Shown here piece after piece: positions 25,713 through 38,176 of a stretch of DNA of 64,000 nucleotides. The translations under genes and the position numbers were made by a program. The notes under the pieces were generated by a model, which saw only the letters and a program-made list of their open reading frames with translations, had not been told where the DNA came from and searched no databases. The stretch's first letter is position 1; the number at the start of each line of letters is the position of its first letter. The DNA is from Mauremys mutica (Eukaryota; Chordata; Testudines; Geoemydidae): the NCBI RefSeq assembly GCF_020497125.1, contig NC_059079.1, forward strand, positions 11,179,553 through 11,243,552, read 5' to 3'.

Positions 25713-27623
25713 GCTTCAACTGTTAACCTATTGGATATTTCTGGAGGGATTTTTTTTCTTAGTTTTGAGCCATCTGCTGAATCATATAAAGCCCAATCAT
25801 GCTCTGTGACAATTTCAGTGACAGCCAGATTAGGCCCATAGTCTAACAGACATAGGAGGATTTCCTTTATGAATACTACTATAAATTATTTATAAGATTT
25901 TTAGCCCCAAATTTTCTTGATTTCAGGCCGCTCCAGAAAATGCCTTTGCAATTATTTGTCCCTTCATACATTACTGTCTTGCAATCTCAATTTACTTAGA
26001 CTTTTGAGATCTAATATAGTTTGTGAAATATTGTATCTTAATCTTAACTTAATGATTTTAATGGTCAAGTAACATTTTCCCCATATCTTCAGGTGCAAGT
26101 CTCTTTCTTAACATTCATGATATTGTATAGTACTGTTTTCCCTTGTAAATGTTATCATTGATTGAATACAGTGATCCTATTACAGCTTTAGAAAGAGTGT
26201 AGACATTGCTACATTGATGGGAGATTAATAAAAACAAAGGAAACACATAGTTTAGCTCATTTTCTGTGCATCGGGATTTGCTTGCTTGTTTTTGAATTCT
26301 GCATATTTCTATTAATTCTCCCTTCTCCAGGCTCCACCTCTTTCTTTAAAAAGTTACTTTGTGTGTGCAAAAGTTCAGTGCTCGTGAGTGGTACTGGTTT
26401 AAAAGTACACCTGAAGACAGTGATTTTCTCTTTAACCTCAGAATAGGTATTGCATGGGCATTATTAGTTCAAGCTTCTCCACACTGCCCTGCCAATGTGC
26501 CTCAATCCAGACCTGTGGGATCATCTCTAGAGGTGCAAGGGTAGTTTGGTCTCCATGTCTATTCAGGAGAGCCTCTTTGATGAGATTCTCAACAAAGGGT
26601 GCCAATAGAAGTGGTATCCTTTGTTATGTGTGTACCTATCCACTGCATTGAGATCACCATCTCTTATTACGTTAGCTACTGAACAGGCATTGGATAATAA
26701 AAACTTTTGGTCACTTTTGACATAGGCTGGATTTGAATTAGTGACCCAGAGGTGAAAGGCTCTGTAGCCCAATTACCGGTCCCTCTAAGCAATCCACTCC
26801 CCCACCCCAGCCCACCTGGATAAACTGTGGACTTTAACATATAACTCAAACAATATTGCTTCTATAGGGCAGGCTGAAGATGCTCCATTTCACAAAGAAA
26901 TAGACTAATTTTAAATGTATATGTAAATTGTTTAAAAAAAGAGAGCATATGCCTTAACTTGCTGATTTTCTTAAATATATGCATGAGAAATGTTGTTATA
27001 AAAATGTACAATTTTACAGGAATTTAATTATATTTCTGTAATTACTTATATTTGTAAAAACAAGTGAAGGTGGGGTGTTAGTATAGTAGCTCCTACATGT
27101 CCCCACTCTACTGCTGTCAGTGTAAGGAACATGGCAGAGGTTTTCTTTCCTATATCCTACTAATCTTTGGCTGTTATATCAGCCCTTTGGGGCCACTGGC
27201 AGATAGAATGACTTAGAGCAGATGAAAGGCTGTTCTACATTATGCCAGGGAACTGCACTGGCACATAGGCCCAGAACTGCAGGAGTCCAAAGGTCAGCTT
27301 TGTACCCCTCTCCTGAGCTGTGCTGTGCATTTCACAACCATAACTAAGGATCTGGGCCATTATGTCTACTGTTATTATTAAAGCATTTGTACAGCAGGAG
27401 AGCTATGCCAAACAAATTACAGGTTATCTGTCCAAAAGAGTTTACAGTTTAGGAGCACAATATAGAACAATACAACATGAAATCAGAGTGGAACATACTT
27501 ACTATAAATGTATGATATAATTATATTTGGTATGGGGGAAAATGCGATAGCATGTATGTACATGAGTAGGCTTGGAAGGATTAGATTTTTATCAATAAAT
27601 GTTGGTAAATGTCGATATCACCA

Positions 27624-30030
27624 CACACAAGAACATACGAATGGCCGTACTGGGTCAGACAAATGGTCCACCTAGCCCAGTACCCTCTCTTCCGAAACGT
27701 GATTAGTGCCAGATGCTTCGGGGGGAGTGAACAGAACAGGGCAATTTATCAAGTGATCTGCCCCCTATCATCCATTCCCAGCCTCTATCAGTCAGAGGTT
27801 TAAGGACACCCAGAGCATGGGGTTGCATCTCTGACCATCTTGGCTATTAGCCATTGACGGACCTATCATCCATGAACTGATCTAATTCTTTTTTTAACCC
27901 AGTTATACTTTTGCCTCCATAATATCCCCTGGCAACCACAAGGGTGTGTACTATGTGAAGGACTTCCTTATGTTTGTTTTAAATCTGCTGCCTATTAATT
28001 TCATTGGGTGATCCCTGATTCCTGTGTTATGTGAAGGGGTAACACTTTATTCACTTTCTCTACATCATTCATGATATTGTAGACCTCTGTCATATCTCTC
28101 CTCAGTCCTCCCTTTTCCAAACTGAACAGTCCTAGACTTTTATATCTCCCGTTATATACAAGCAGTTCCACACCCCAGTCATTTTTGTTGCCCTCTGTAC
28201 TTCTTTCCAATTCTAATATATCTTTTTTGAGATGGAGTGATCAGAACTGAATGCAGTATACAAGGTGTGGGTGTACCATGGATTTATACAGTGGCAATAT
28301 GATGTTGTCTGTCTTACTATCTATCCCTTTCCCAATGGTTCCTGACATTGTTATTTTTTTTACTGCTACTGCACATTTAATAGGTGTTTTCAGAGAACTA
28401 TCCATGATGACTCCAGGATCTCTTTCTTGTGGTAACAGCTAATTTAGACCCCATCATTTTGTATGTATAGTTGGGATTATGTTTTCCAATGTGCATTACT
28501 TTGTATTTATCAGACCTAGTACAGATTCTGCTATTTACCTCTCTCCACTGTGAAAACTGGACGTTTATTCCTACCCTTTGTTTCCTGTCTTGTAACCAGT
28601 TACTGATCCATAAGAGGACCTTTCCTCTTATCCCATGACCCTTTACTTTGTTTAAGAGACTTTGGTGGGGATCTTGCCAATGGCTTTCTGAAAGTCCAGG
28701 TACACTACTTCTACTGGATCACCCTTGTCCACAAGTTTCTTGACCCCCTCAAAGAATTCTAATGTACTGGTGAGGCATGATTTCCCTTTACAAAAGCCAT
28801 GTTGACTCTACCCCCAACATATTGTGTTCATCTATGTGTCTGATAATTCTGTTTTTTACTATGGTTTCAGCCAATTTGCCTGGTACTGAAGTGAAGCTTA
28901 TTGGCCTGTAATTGCCAGGATCACCTCTGGAGACTTTTTTAAAAATTGGCCTCACATTAGTTATCTGCCAGTCCTATGGTACAGAGGCTAAGTCATAGGT
29001 TACATAGCACAGTTAGTAGCTCTGCGATTTCATATTTAAATTGCTTCAGAACACTTGGGCGAAGACTATCTGGTCCTGGGGATTTATTTCTGTTTATCAA
29101 TTTGTTCCAAATCATCCTCTATTGACATGTCACTTTAGGACAGTTCCTCAGATCTGTCACCTAAAAAGAATGGCTCAGGTGCGGGAATCTCCCTCACATC
29201 CTCTGCAGTGAAGACCAATGCAAAGAATTCATTTAGCTTCTCTGCAACGGGCTTTCACACCTCAATTCTCCAGTGGCCCCACTGATTGGCAGGGTTTCTG
29301 CTTCTGCTGTACTTAAAAGCTAACAGCAATTTTTGTTGTGTCTTTTATTATTGCTCCTCTTTTTTGGCCTCCCTAATTATACTTTTACACTTGACTTGTG
29401 AGAATTTATGCTCCTTTCTATTTTCCTCAGTAGGATTTAACTTCCAATTTTTAAAGGATGTCTTTTTGTCTCTAACTGCCTCTTTTACTGTGTTGTTTTG
29501 CCATGATGGCATTTTTTTTTGTCCTCTGTTTTTTATTTTGGGTATACAGTTAATTTGAGCCTTTGTCATAGTGTTTTTAAAAAGTGTCCATGCAGCTTGT
29601 GACTGTTCCTTTTAATTTCTGTTTAATTAGCTTCCTCATTTTGTGTAGTTCTCCTTTTTGAAGTTAAATGCTACTGTGGTGGGTTCTTTTCTAGAAATGT
29701 TATGTCTGCATCCCATCCTGAGGTGACATGTTCCCAGTTAATATGTGGATAGTTGAAATCCCCCTTTATTATTGGGTTTTCTGTTTTTGTGGTCTCTTTA
29801 ATCTCCCTGAGTATTTCACAGTCATAGTCAGCATCCTGGTCAGGTGGTCGTCAGTATGTTCCTACTGACATAATCTTCTTATTCAAGCATGGAATTTCTA
29901 TCCATAGAGATTCTATGGTATTGTTTGATTCATTTAAGATTTTTACTGTATTTGACTCTATGCTTTCTTTCACATACAATGCCACTCCCCCACCAGTGTG
30001 ACCCACTATCATGCCTACATATTTTGTACC
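27624..30030 (-). mobile_element. CR1 LINE, minus strand, RT and part of endonuclease region, inactivated
   Basis: The reverse complement reads from the end of the endonuclease region (about 30030-29650), through a linker (29569-29348), to RT fragments and the C-terminal part at 28210-28001 (DMTEVYNIMNDVEKVNKVLP..HITQESGITQ). The 3' terminus is at 27624 (plus strand CATACGAATGGCCGTACTGG GTCAGAC). It is the same broad CR1 type as 6590-8985, with many stops and frameshifts. It abuts another CR1 at 30031. Confidence 0.88.
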
Positions 30031-32113
30031 ATAGAATCATAGAACTGGAAGGGACCTTGAGAGGTCATCTAGTCCAGTTCCCTGCACTCAAAGCAGGACT
30101 AAGTATTATCTAGACCATCCCTGACAGGTGTTTGTCCAATATGCTCTTAAAAATCCCCAATGACGGAGATTCCACAACCTCCCTGGGCAATTTATTCCAG
30201 TGCTTAACCACTCTGACAGTTAGGAAGTTTTTTCTAATGTCCAACATAAACTGCCCTTTCTGCAATTTAAACCTATCGCTTCTTGTCCTACCCTTAGAGG
30301 TTAAAGAGAACAATTTTTCTCCCTCCTCCTTGTAACACCTTTTATGTACTTGAAAACTGTTGTCATGTCGCCTCTCAGTCTTCTCTTCTCCAGACTAAAC
30401 AAACCAAATTTTTTCAATCTTTCCTCATAGGTCATGTTTTCTAGACCTTTAATCATTTTTGTTGCTCTTCTCTGGACTTTCTCCAATTTCTCCACATCTT
30501 TCCTGAAATGTGGCACCCAGAACTGGACACAATACTCCAGTTAAGGCCTAATCAGCATGGAGTAGAGCAGAAGAATTACTTCTCATATCTTGCTTACAAT
30601 ACTCCTGCTAATACATCCCAGAATGATGTTCGCTTTTTTTGCAACAGGGTTGCACTGTTGACTCATATTTAGCTTGTGATCCACTATGACCCCCAGATCC
30701 CTTTCCGCAGTAGTCCTTGCTAGGCAGTCATTTCCCATTTTGTATGTGCAACTGATTGTTCCTTCCTAAGTCGAGTACTTTGCATTAGTCCTTATTGAAT
30801 TTCATCCTATTTATTTCAGCCCATTTCTCCAGTTTGTAAAGATCATTTTGAATTTTAATCCGATTCTCCAAAGCACTTGCAACTCCCTGAGGGGTTGCAA
30901 GTGCTTTGGAGAATCGGATTAAAATTCATCTGCAAACTTTGTAAGTGTACCCTCTATGCCAGTGGTATCATCTGCAAACTTTGTAAGTGTACCCTCTATG
31001 CCATTATCTAATCATTGATGAAGATATTGAACAGAACCAGACCCAGGACCGATCCCTGCGGGACCCCACTTGTTATGCCCTTCCAGCATGACTGTGAACC
31101 ACTGGTAACTACTCTCTGGGAATGATTTTCCAACCAGTTATGCACCCACCTTGTAGTAGCTCCATCTAGGTTTTATTTCTCTAGTTTTTTTATGAGAAGG
31201 TTATGCGAGACAGTATCAAAAGCCTTACTAAAGTCAAGATCTACCACATTTAGTGCTTCCCCCCCTATTCACAAGGCTTGTTACCCTGTCAAAGAAAGCT
31301 ATCAGGTTGGTTTGACATGATTTGTTCTTGACAAATCCATGCTGACTGTTATTTATCACCTTATTATTGTCTAGGTGTTTGCAAATTGATTGCTTAATTA
31401 TTTGCTACATTATCTTTCTGGGAACAGAAGTTAAGCTGACTGGTCTGTAATTCCCCGGGTTGTCCTTATTTCCCTTTTTCTAGATGGGCACTATATTTGC
31501 CCTTTTCCAGTCTTCTGGAATGTCTTCCGTCTTCCATGACTTTTCAGAGATGATTGCTAATGGCTCAGATATCTCCTCAGTCAGCTCCTTGAGTATTCTA
31601 AGATGCATTTCATCAGGCCCTGGTGATGTGAAGACATCTAATTTGTCTAAGTAATTTTTGACTTGTTCTTTCCTTATTTTAGACTCTGATCCTACCTCAT
31701 TTTCACTGGCATTCACTATGTTAGACGTCCAATTGCCACCAACCATCTTGGTGAAAATCAAAACAAAGAGGTCATTAAGCACCTCTGCCATTTCCACATT
31801 TTCGGTTATTGTCTTTCCCCCCTCATTGAGTAACAGGCCTACTCTGTCCTGGGTCTTCCTCTTGCTTCTAATGTATCTGTAGAATGTATTCTTGTTTCCT
31901 TTTATGTCCCTAGCTAATTTGATCTTGTTCTGTGCCTTGGCTTTTCTAATTTTGTCCCTATATACTTGTGTTATTTGTTTATATTCATCCTTTGTAATTT
32001 GACTGAGTTTCCACTTTTCGTAGGACTCTTTTTTGAGTTTTAGATCATTGAAGATCTCCTGGTTAAGCCAGGGTGGTCTCTTGCCATACTTCCTATCTTT
32101 CCTACACAGTGGG
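30031..32113 (-). mobile_element. CR1 LINE, minus strand, second subfamily, rearranged internally
   Basis: The 3' end is at 30031 with the CR1 octamer-like repeat (plus strand ATAGAATCATAGAACTGGAA). In reverse order it shows the C-terminal part (30313-30110, RKNFLTVRVVKHWNKLPREV), the region [20 protein letters not shown] (30516-30400), the RT core (30600-31480, broken), and [20 protein letters not shown] at about 31650-31590. The linker extends to 32113. Stops and frameshifts inactivate it. The RT core carries an inverted plus tandem duplication at 30846-31003. Confidence 0.9.
30846..31003. repeat. Inverted duplication followed by tandem duplication inside CR1
   Basis: Arms 30850-30882 and 30895-30927 are exact 33-nt reverse complements. 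Pairing continues through CTCC/GGGG with one wobble, so the stem is about 37 bp around a CTGA loop. Next to it, 30926-30961 and 30968-31003 are identical 36-nt direct repeats. Neither is present in typical CR1 sequence, so both arose in or after this copy. Confidence 0.85.
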
Positions 32114-34021
32114 ACAGTTTACACACACAAAACAACAAAAAATATTTCCATTGATAATCCAAATTTACAGATGGGCAAAGTAACAAAAAATAATGCTTGA
32201 GAACTAATTAAAGTTTGATTTAAGAATATTTATTTTGTATATTTTGACATGATAGTGACAATTTGTATTTTAACAGTTATAAAACTTTAATTTTTTTGAA
32301 TCACGTCTACTCTCATTAAATAATTACTGTCTGATTCTCTAATGTCTGACCCCCACACACATAACTTCTCACAACTGTGAAAACTTAAATAAATATAGAA
32401 AAAGGTGCTTAAAATAAACATGGATATTATCCATTGAAATTATTTTAAAAAGTTGAATTTTGCCAAGTTTGGCAAAGGCGCTATATAAAATTAGTTATGG
32501 TATTGTTTCCAGAAGGGATTAATTAAGCTGGAAGTTCATCAGGCATGCTATTTTCCATATAATGCATGTTAGTTTACACTTGCCTTTACGGATTAGTAAT
32601 TCCTCGGAGGTAAAAGCTATGTGAGCTTATATAATACTGCTCTGCTAACACTGGAAGTATACAGCGCATACAAACTAAGAGACGCATTAACATTAACTTT
32701 GTTCTCAGCTGTGGATAAGCTGCTCTAGTCTTCTTTGTGAAAACGAATGTACATTTCAATGGTTAAAAAAAAATGTTTTCAGTTTGGAATCCCATTCCTC
32801 CTTATTACGTTTGTCATTTCTCTTAGTACGTCTGACTGACAGGCTCAGAGCAAGGTTTTGCAAATACCGCTGTTGAGATTTCATACCTACTTTACAGTTT
32901 TCTCTCAATAAACAAAAGGTCTCCAATAAAGTCATTTTTTATTTGAGTGAGTTTAAAAGTGATCTGGAATAAACACCACTATGCAGGCAGGACATTAGAC
33001 ACCATACATTTGTATTTCATGAACTCTTGGAAAGAGACAGAGGTAATATTTTGAGCACATAATCTAGTCCATATAATGCTTTTTTCAAAGCATTATGGGC
33101 CTGATTTTCAGAGCACCCACAACTCCAGTTGAAGTTAATACAAAACATATGCTAGTTTAGTGACCACATCTTAGTGACTTTCATTATTCATCATACTACC
33201 ACAAGTCTCTCTCTCAAAAAAAGGCAAAGAACTGTAAATTAATTGGTGTTTTGAATGACTTGCAAGTTACATTCTTTCAACAGATTAGATTTAGTTTATA
33301 GTATGGTGGCTGATTCATGCTAATTTGTTTAGTTTCAATAAAAAATCATTTTTAAAAATGAAAATATAAATTAATTTCAAAAGGTAGTTTGTAAGCAAAC
33401 AATATTTCTGTGTTATTCTGGCAGAATGTTCCTATTGATCCAGAACTCTCTTCAGCTAAAGCCATGTTTTTCTAACCATGTTCATAAATCTATCACAAAT
33501 ATTAATGCATTACAGCACTGTCTACAATAGTCTTTGCACTTACACAATAACTTAGTTACAATGAAAAGGTGTTTTGTTGCCTCATTTAGGACACTAGATC
33601 TATTATTTTGAGCAAATTGTCGCACTCACTTACCTTGAGACAACCAGTGGAAGAATCAACATTTTCAGCATCCTCATCAATAACTCCCCAGGGAATTGGA
33701 AATAACTAATTTCCTACAAATATATGGAGAGATGTGTTTATGGTTTTGATGTGTAAGATTGTCTTTCTTCACAAAGCACCTTACAGCTGCTGGTAAAACT
33801 GAATGATCTCATAAAATTGTACGATCGGTTTATATTACTTGCAACTACTGCATATCATTTCAAGTGGTACAGATGGAAGAAGTTGGGGAATTTTTTTTTA
33901 TATTCCTAAGGCTATGTAATGTGTTCTGATTCAGGAGAAAATAAAATAAGCTTTGTTTCACTCAGGGACACTTTGAAATACTGCAGATATAAAAAAAAAA
34001 CAAAAAACCAATTCTGCCTTA

Positions 34022-34345
34022 CAGGGGCGGCTCTAGGAATTTGGCCGCCCCAAGCACGCCGGTCCCACGGCTCCGGGGGACCTCTTGCAGACGTGCCTGC
34101 GGAGGGTCTGCTGGTCCCGCGGCTCCGGTGGAGCATCCGCAGGCACACCTGCGGGAGGTCCACCGGAGCTGCGGGACCAGCAGACCCTCCGCAGTCATGT
34201 CTGTGGGAGGTCCGCTGGTCCCGTGGCTCCGGTGAACCTCCCGCAGGCATGACTGCGGAAGCTCCGCCGGAGCCGCCTGCCGCCCTCCCGGCAAAATGCC
34301 GCCCCAAGCGCGCACTTGGCGCGCTGGGGTCTGGAGCCGGCCCTG
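34022..34345. mobile_element. hAT MITE, 324 bp, GC-rich, 8-bp TSD
   Basis: Left end CAGGGGCGGCTCTAGG and right end CTGGAGCCGGCCCTG are inverted repeats. CTGCCTTA occurs at 34014-34021 and 34346-34353. The interior repeats blocks such as GGTCCCGCGGCTCCGGTGGA and GCCTGCGGGAGGTCC in both orientations, which opens spurious frames on both strands. It is closely related to 39524-39814. Confidence 0.9.
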
Positions 34346-35346
34346 CTGCCTTAACAGTACAATGAAATAGGTGCTCGTGATAATTCATTTGCCACAAACA
34401 CATGTCCTAATGATCAGTAAAATCCCCTTCAATGGTTTCTCCATATTAATCAAATTGCATTGTACATCTGCGTGCCAAAGCAATCAAAAATTAAATAAAT
34501 AGACCCTTTATGGGCTACTATTAATAGTTTTCGCTGCATAATCTCTTTATTCTGCATTTTGCACATTTCACTCTCTGTGCATGAAGCTACTGTTTGGATG
34601 TAGAAGATTTTCAACTCAGGGCCAGCAGCAGAAGATGACAAAACTGGTTTAATGATCATATATTTTTGAAGTACCATAACTTGTTTAAAATATTAAAATT
34701 TATATTCTTGGAGAAAAACATGTTCAGCAATGCATTTGTCACTGCCTGTCTGGTCTGTCAGGCTATTCTGAATAGGAAGAATTGAGCACCTACAAACAGA
34801 TTAGTAGAGATGTATTTGAAGAGAAATCCCCTGGTGAATGTAATAACTTGTGCTTTTATTAATGGGACATCCCAGTTCAGTTCTTATAAAATATACCCTG
34901 TGTGAAATAAATATCTGTAACTCTGGATATGTTAATCATAAAAAGTTCCCTAGTGTTTTAATTGGAAATACATGTTCTAATACAAATTCAAATAGAATGT
35001 ACTCTGACGCCAGTTAACATGCTACACTGTTACCATTTCCATACAGTACAATGCAGCACTTCATTCAGTTTCAGAAGCCAGTATTTTTATTCATACATAC
35101 AACATTACAATGTGCTTCTTAAGGTAGACTTGCAGTGTCTTAATGACAGTTTCTCAACATATATTGGATATACAATCTATGGAAGGACCCAAAGAAAACA
35201 AGGTAGGCTCTTATCAAAATACTAACACACTAACAAATTAATTTTTATCTTAAAATACCCATCCTTGAAGTTCCATAGGTTGTTTTAACTCCTATTTTGT
35301 TACATAACACATTTTCTGCCCCGTGTCATGCTCATTTATTACTGAC

Positions 35347-35487
35347 CTGCTGAGAGAGCCGCCTGGTCCTGAGGAAGAATCCAAGAAGACATCCTACTAT
35401 GACAGACAGTACTGACAGAATGAGCAAACCATTTCTTTTACAAACATCCTTGACCCGAGCCAGCATTGCATCAAAGGCCACTGCCAT
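35347..35487 (-). CDS. SLC1A7: SLC1A7 (EAAT5) first coding exon; gene continues to the left of the window
   Basis: Sodium-dependent glutamate transporter with a large chloride conductance, known from photoreceptors and bipolar cells. The exon encodes 47 residues, MAVAFDAMLARVKDVCKRNG then LLILSVLSVIVGCLLGFFL and RTRRLSQQ. This is the cytoplasmic N-terminus and first membrane segment of EAAT5, nearly identical to human over NGLLILSVLSVIVGCLLGFFLRTRRLS but divergent in the first ten residues. The donor is CAG|GTCAGT, phase 0. The start is the first in-frame ATG giving family-like length. A 10-codon uORF ends 7 nt upstream of it. No second exon was found in the 35 kb to the left, so intron 1 appears to exceed the window. 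The head-to-head position to CPT2 agrees with the human order as I recall it. Confidence 0.93.
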
Positions 35488-35494
35488 GCTGTCC

Positions 35495-35527
35495 TCAGTG
35501 CTCTTTGGAGAAGAACCAGCTTCCCAT
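35495..35527 (-). other. Short upstream ORF ahead of SLC1A7
   Basis: An ATG in the context TCCATGG at 35527-35525 opens ten codons (MGSWFFSKEH) closed by TGA at 35497-35495, seven nt before the SLC1A7 start and in a different frame. It matters only if the 5' UTR reaches this far, which sequence alone does not show. Confidence 0.45.
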
Positions 35528-35615
35528 GGAGAGAGACCTCACTAGCTTCCCTTGTTAGAATAGACAGCTCTAGCTCTGTATAGATCAGATCAAAGCACTT
35601 CCAGGACTGCTTAGC

Positions 35616-35630
35616 TGACCTGCAAGGTCA
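35616..35630. promoter_or_regulatory. Everted repeat of nuclear-receptor half-sites (TGACCT-N3-AGGTCA)
   Basis: Two perfect AGGTCA half-sites in everted orientation with a 3-bp spacer (GCA) lie about 130 bp upstream of the SLC1A7 ATG, with a CCAAT at 35639-35643 just beyond. AGGTCA is the classical half-site of thyroid, retinoid and ROR receptors. That it is functional is inference from motif and position. Confidence 0.35.
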
Positions 35631-36789
35631 CCCCTCTGCCAATAGCCACGAAGCATGCAGCTGGCATTATTGTTCCAAATTAATACCAACAATCCTATTA
35701 TTGACTACATCATTAAGAACCTGGAAGAAGATTAAGGAGCTCTGGAAAATTAGAACAGAATGTAGTAGTATTTCTAAAACAAGAGTGAGTCAAAACAGAG
35801 TGACACACACATGAATGAAAAATAATATTTTCATGCATTCCTCCACCCTTGAAGTATGGTCTCCTAACATCCAGGTCTAGAAAGGAAGTAGTGAAAGTTA
35901 TGCATTTAAATGGACAGAAATTATGTTTTTCATACAGTACATACACTAAAGGGTAGGGCAGGTAACACTTTGAACTGGACTATCATAACAGGGCAGGTCA
36001 GGTGAGACTGAACTTCATTAACTAAAGCAGATCTGGTTTTTTACTTTTAATAAATGTGGTTAGCAAAAGGCTGGGCAAGTACAATAATAAACTGCATTAA
36101 AAATGAATATTACTGGAGAAAAACATAAAAGGAGACTCTACAATACTTTGTATTTTTTATCTTGGGAATGAAATGATTTTACTTTTCCCCCTTCCACTAT
36201 ATTGATTAGAGCAGGGGCCAACCTACTTTCAGAGGATTATCAGCCTAACCCACATGGATCTTTCCTTTCCTTTGGTATGTCTAATCATCCCATTCATTCA
36301 ATTCAAACAGATTTTTATGCTGTATAATTAATGTCTTGTAAAACTATACTATCACAACCATCCATTAAACTATAGCAAACCATATTGTTAGTACAGTGTT
36401 TGGATCATAACTCTAGCATTCTGAAGTGTTTCTATAAACAATCTATAACACTGTACAGTATATTTGGGGGATTTATAAGATTATATTTAGCACTGTATTA
36501 TATTATAGATGAGCACACTATACATGAGCACTGTAGAAAATCCCATGACAAAATTAATAATTATGTATTCAGCAGAGCGTTTGTCTGGTAAATATAGCAT
36601 GGGATCACATGCTGAAGGATGAGACTAAAAAGAAATACTGAATATAAATAAATAAACTATAAATATAGTAATGAGAAGTTAGCAGCCTCCCTCCATCTTG
36701 TGACCTGAATGAGGCAAGATCCCGGGGGTAAAAAGTGTGTGATTATGTAATTAAAGACTGTATCACAAAACATATGCACAAAAAGGCCA

Positions 36790-36817
36790 AATTAAGGTTG
36801 CACAGGCAACCTTAATT
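36790..36817. repeat. Perfect 12-bp hairpin
   Basis: AATTAAGGTTGC and GCAACCTTAATT flank an ACAG loop. The following sequence (CTGGAGTAACCTAATTTTGG) suggests a short interspersed element of unknown family. Confidence 0.6.
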
Positions 36818-37116
36818 CTGGAGTAACCTAATTTTGGGGTGCTTGATTTTGCAGTCTTAATATTCTTTTAACATAGATTTTTTAAAATGTAATTTCTTAT
36901 GTTTTTTAAAAAAGCAAACAGAAAAAAACAGAAATTCTACTGTGTGGAACCATATTGATCCTCACATGGGTCACTGCAGAGCTGGAACTTAGCTCCACAG
37001 CACACACTTTTGTCACTTGAGCTAACAGTACAATCAATAGCAGTAGCAGGTTGTTATCTGTGATGTGGGCCAGCAACCAGAGGGGGATGTGACACACACT
37101 TTAGCAGTGGGTTTTC

Positions 37117-37164
37117 AGAAGAGTAATGCTGAGACTCAAGAAGAGTAATGCTGAGACTCAAGAA
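37117..37164 (+). repeat. 22-bp tandem duplication
   Basis: The unit AGAAGAGTAATGCTGAGACT CA occurs at 37117-37138 and again at 37139-37160, with a further AGAA. It is a simple local duplication. Confidence 0.85.
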
Positions 37165-38054
37165 TCCTGGATTCATCTCAGGTTTTGGAAGAAAGTGTAT
37201 CTAGTGGTTACAGACCTTTCTTTTCCTGTCCACCCACCCCTAGTATATGTCATAACAGCCTTTCTCTGTCTCATCTCTGCCCTAACAGTCTGTCTCTGTC
37301 CTTGCCACTGCCTCTATCCCCCACAAGCTTGTCTCTGCTCGCTCTGCCCCATCCTATTCCACCTCTGTCCTCCTTCCCACAGCCTGTCTCTGCTCCCATT
37401 GCCCTATGGCATTCCAGTTAGGCAGCTTCCTCCTCCTCCTCCTCCATGCAGCCCCTGGGCACCAGCAGCAGGATCACTGACAGCACAGAAAAGGCCATTT
37501 CCCTACTCTCAGGTCCTGCACCTGATGTTACAGTGACTCCGCAGTGCTTGGAGGAGCAAATGCAGAGAAAGCTGACCAGGTTTGGAGCATGCCTAGTACA
37601 GACAACCATCTGAGAATTTAGCTGCCAAACTAACTAGTTTCTCCGGAGTATGTGAAAAATTCCATTTTTTCCCCCAGAGGCTTACAACTTGGCCAAATTT
37701 AGATGGAAAAAAGGCCAATTCCCGACACAAGGATGAATCCCCCTGCCAAATTTCAAGTCTCTGTTCCAACGCCTGGAGGCACTAGAGCTCAATGAAACAG
37801 TTGTCATAATTTTTTAACATGGGCTAAAAACCCGAAATTTTTTCCCCAACATCATTTTGGGAAATAGTTAAATCATTTTTGCTGAAACATTAAAAAAATA
37901 TTCAGCTTCAAGACAGACACCCGGCATAGAAAATTTCAGAGCACCTGATTAAAGTTTGGCAGAGTTATAAACAACTAAAACCAAGGTCTTATAATGTTGG
38001 GCAGCCTTAAATAGGCATCACTACCTGCACCACCTATCATAAAGAAAGCTACAG

Positions 38055-38176
38055 GGCCTGATTTTCAGAGGTGTAGATAGCACCCACACCTTCCATTGTC
38101 TTCAGCTGGATTCGTGGGTGCTTAACTCCTCTGAATATCAGGTCCACATAGGCCATCGTCAAATGGTCTATGTGGA
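38055..38176. repeat. Palindromic MITE-like element and adjacent hairpin
   Basis: 38055-38145 runs from GGCCTGATTTTCAGAGGTGT to CTCCTCTGAATATCAGGTCC, mutually inverted. A second hairpin follows with 13-bp arms CCACATAGGCCAT and ATGGTCTATGTGG (38144-38176, one mismatch). A half copy of the first type occurs near 33100. Confidence 0.6.

Larger units (their letters stand above)
1..35346 (-). other. SLC1A7 intron 1 (presumed), repeat-filled
   Basis: This span carries no exon I can recognise on either strand. The elements inside it are listed separately. Stretches where I see neither gene nor a definable repeat are 1-2250, 2321-3090, 5001-6000, 8990-11260, 11360-13140, 13991-16110, 16985-18470, 19183-21405, 24449-24955, 25716-27620, 32114-34013 and 34354-35346. 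They are AT-rich, with scattered old SINE or hairpin fragments (for example 12065-12130 and 20130-20260). Its assignment as intron rests on SLC1A7 exon 1 having a phase-0 donor at 35346 and no following exon in view. Confidence 0.7.

Noticed and set aside
33912..34403. 163-residue minus-strand and 148-residue plus-strand frames
   Set aside because: They span the hAT MITE at 34022-34345 and its flanks; repetitive composition, no family match.
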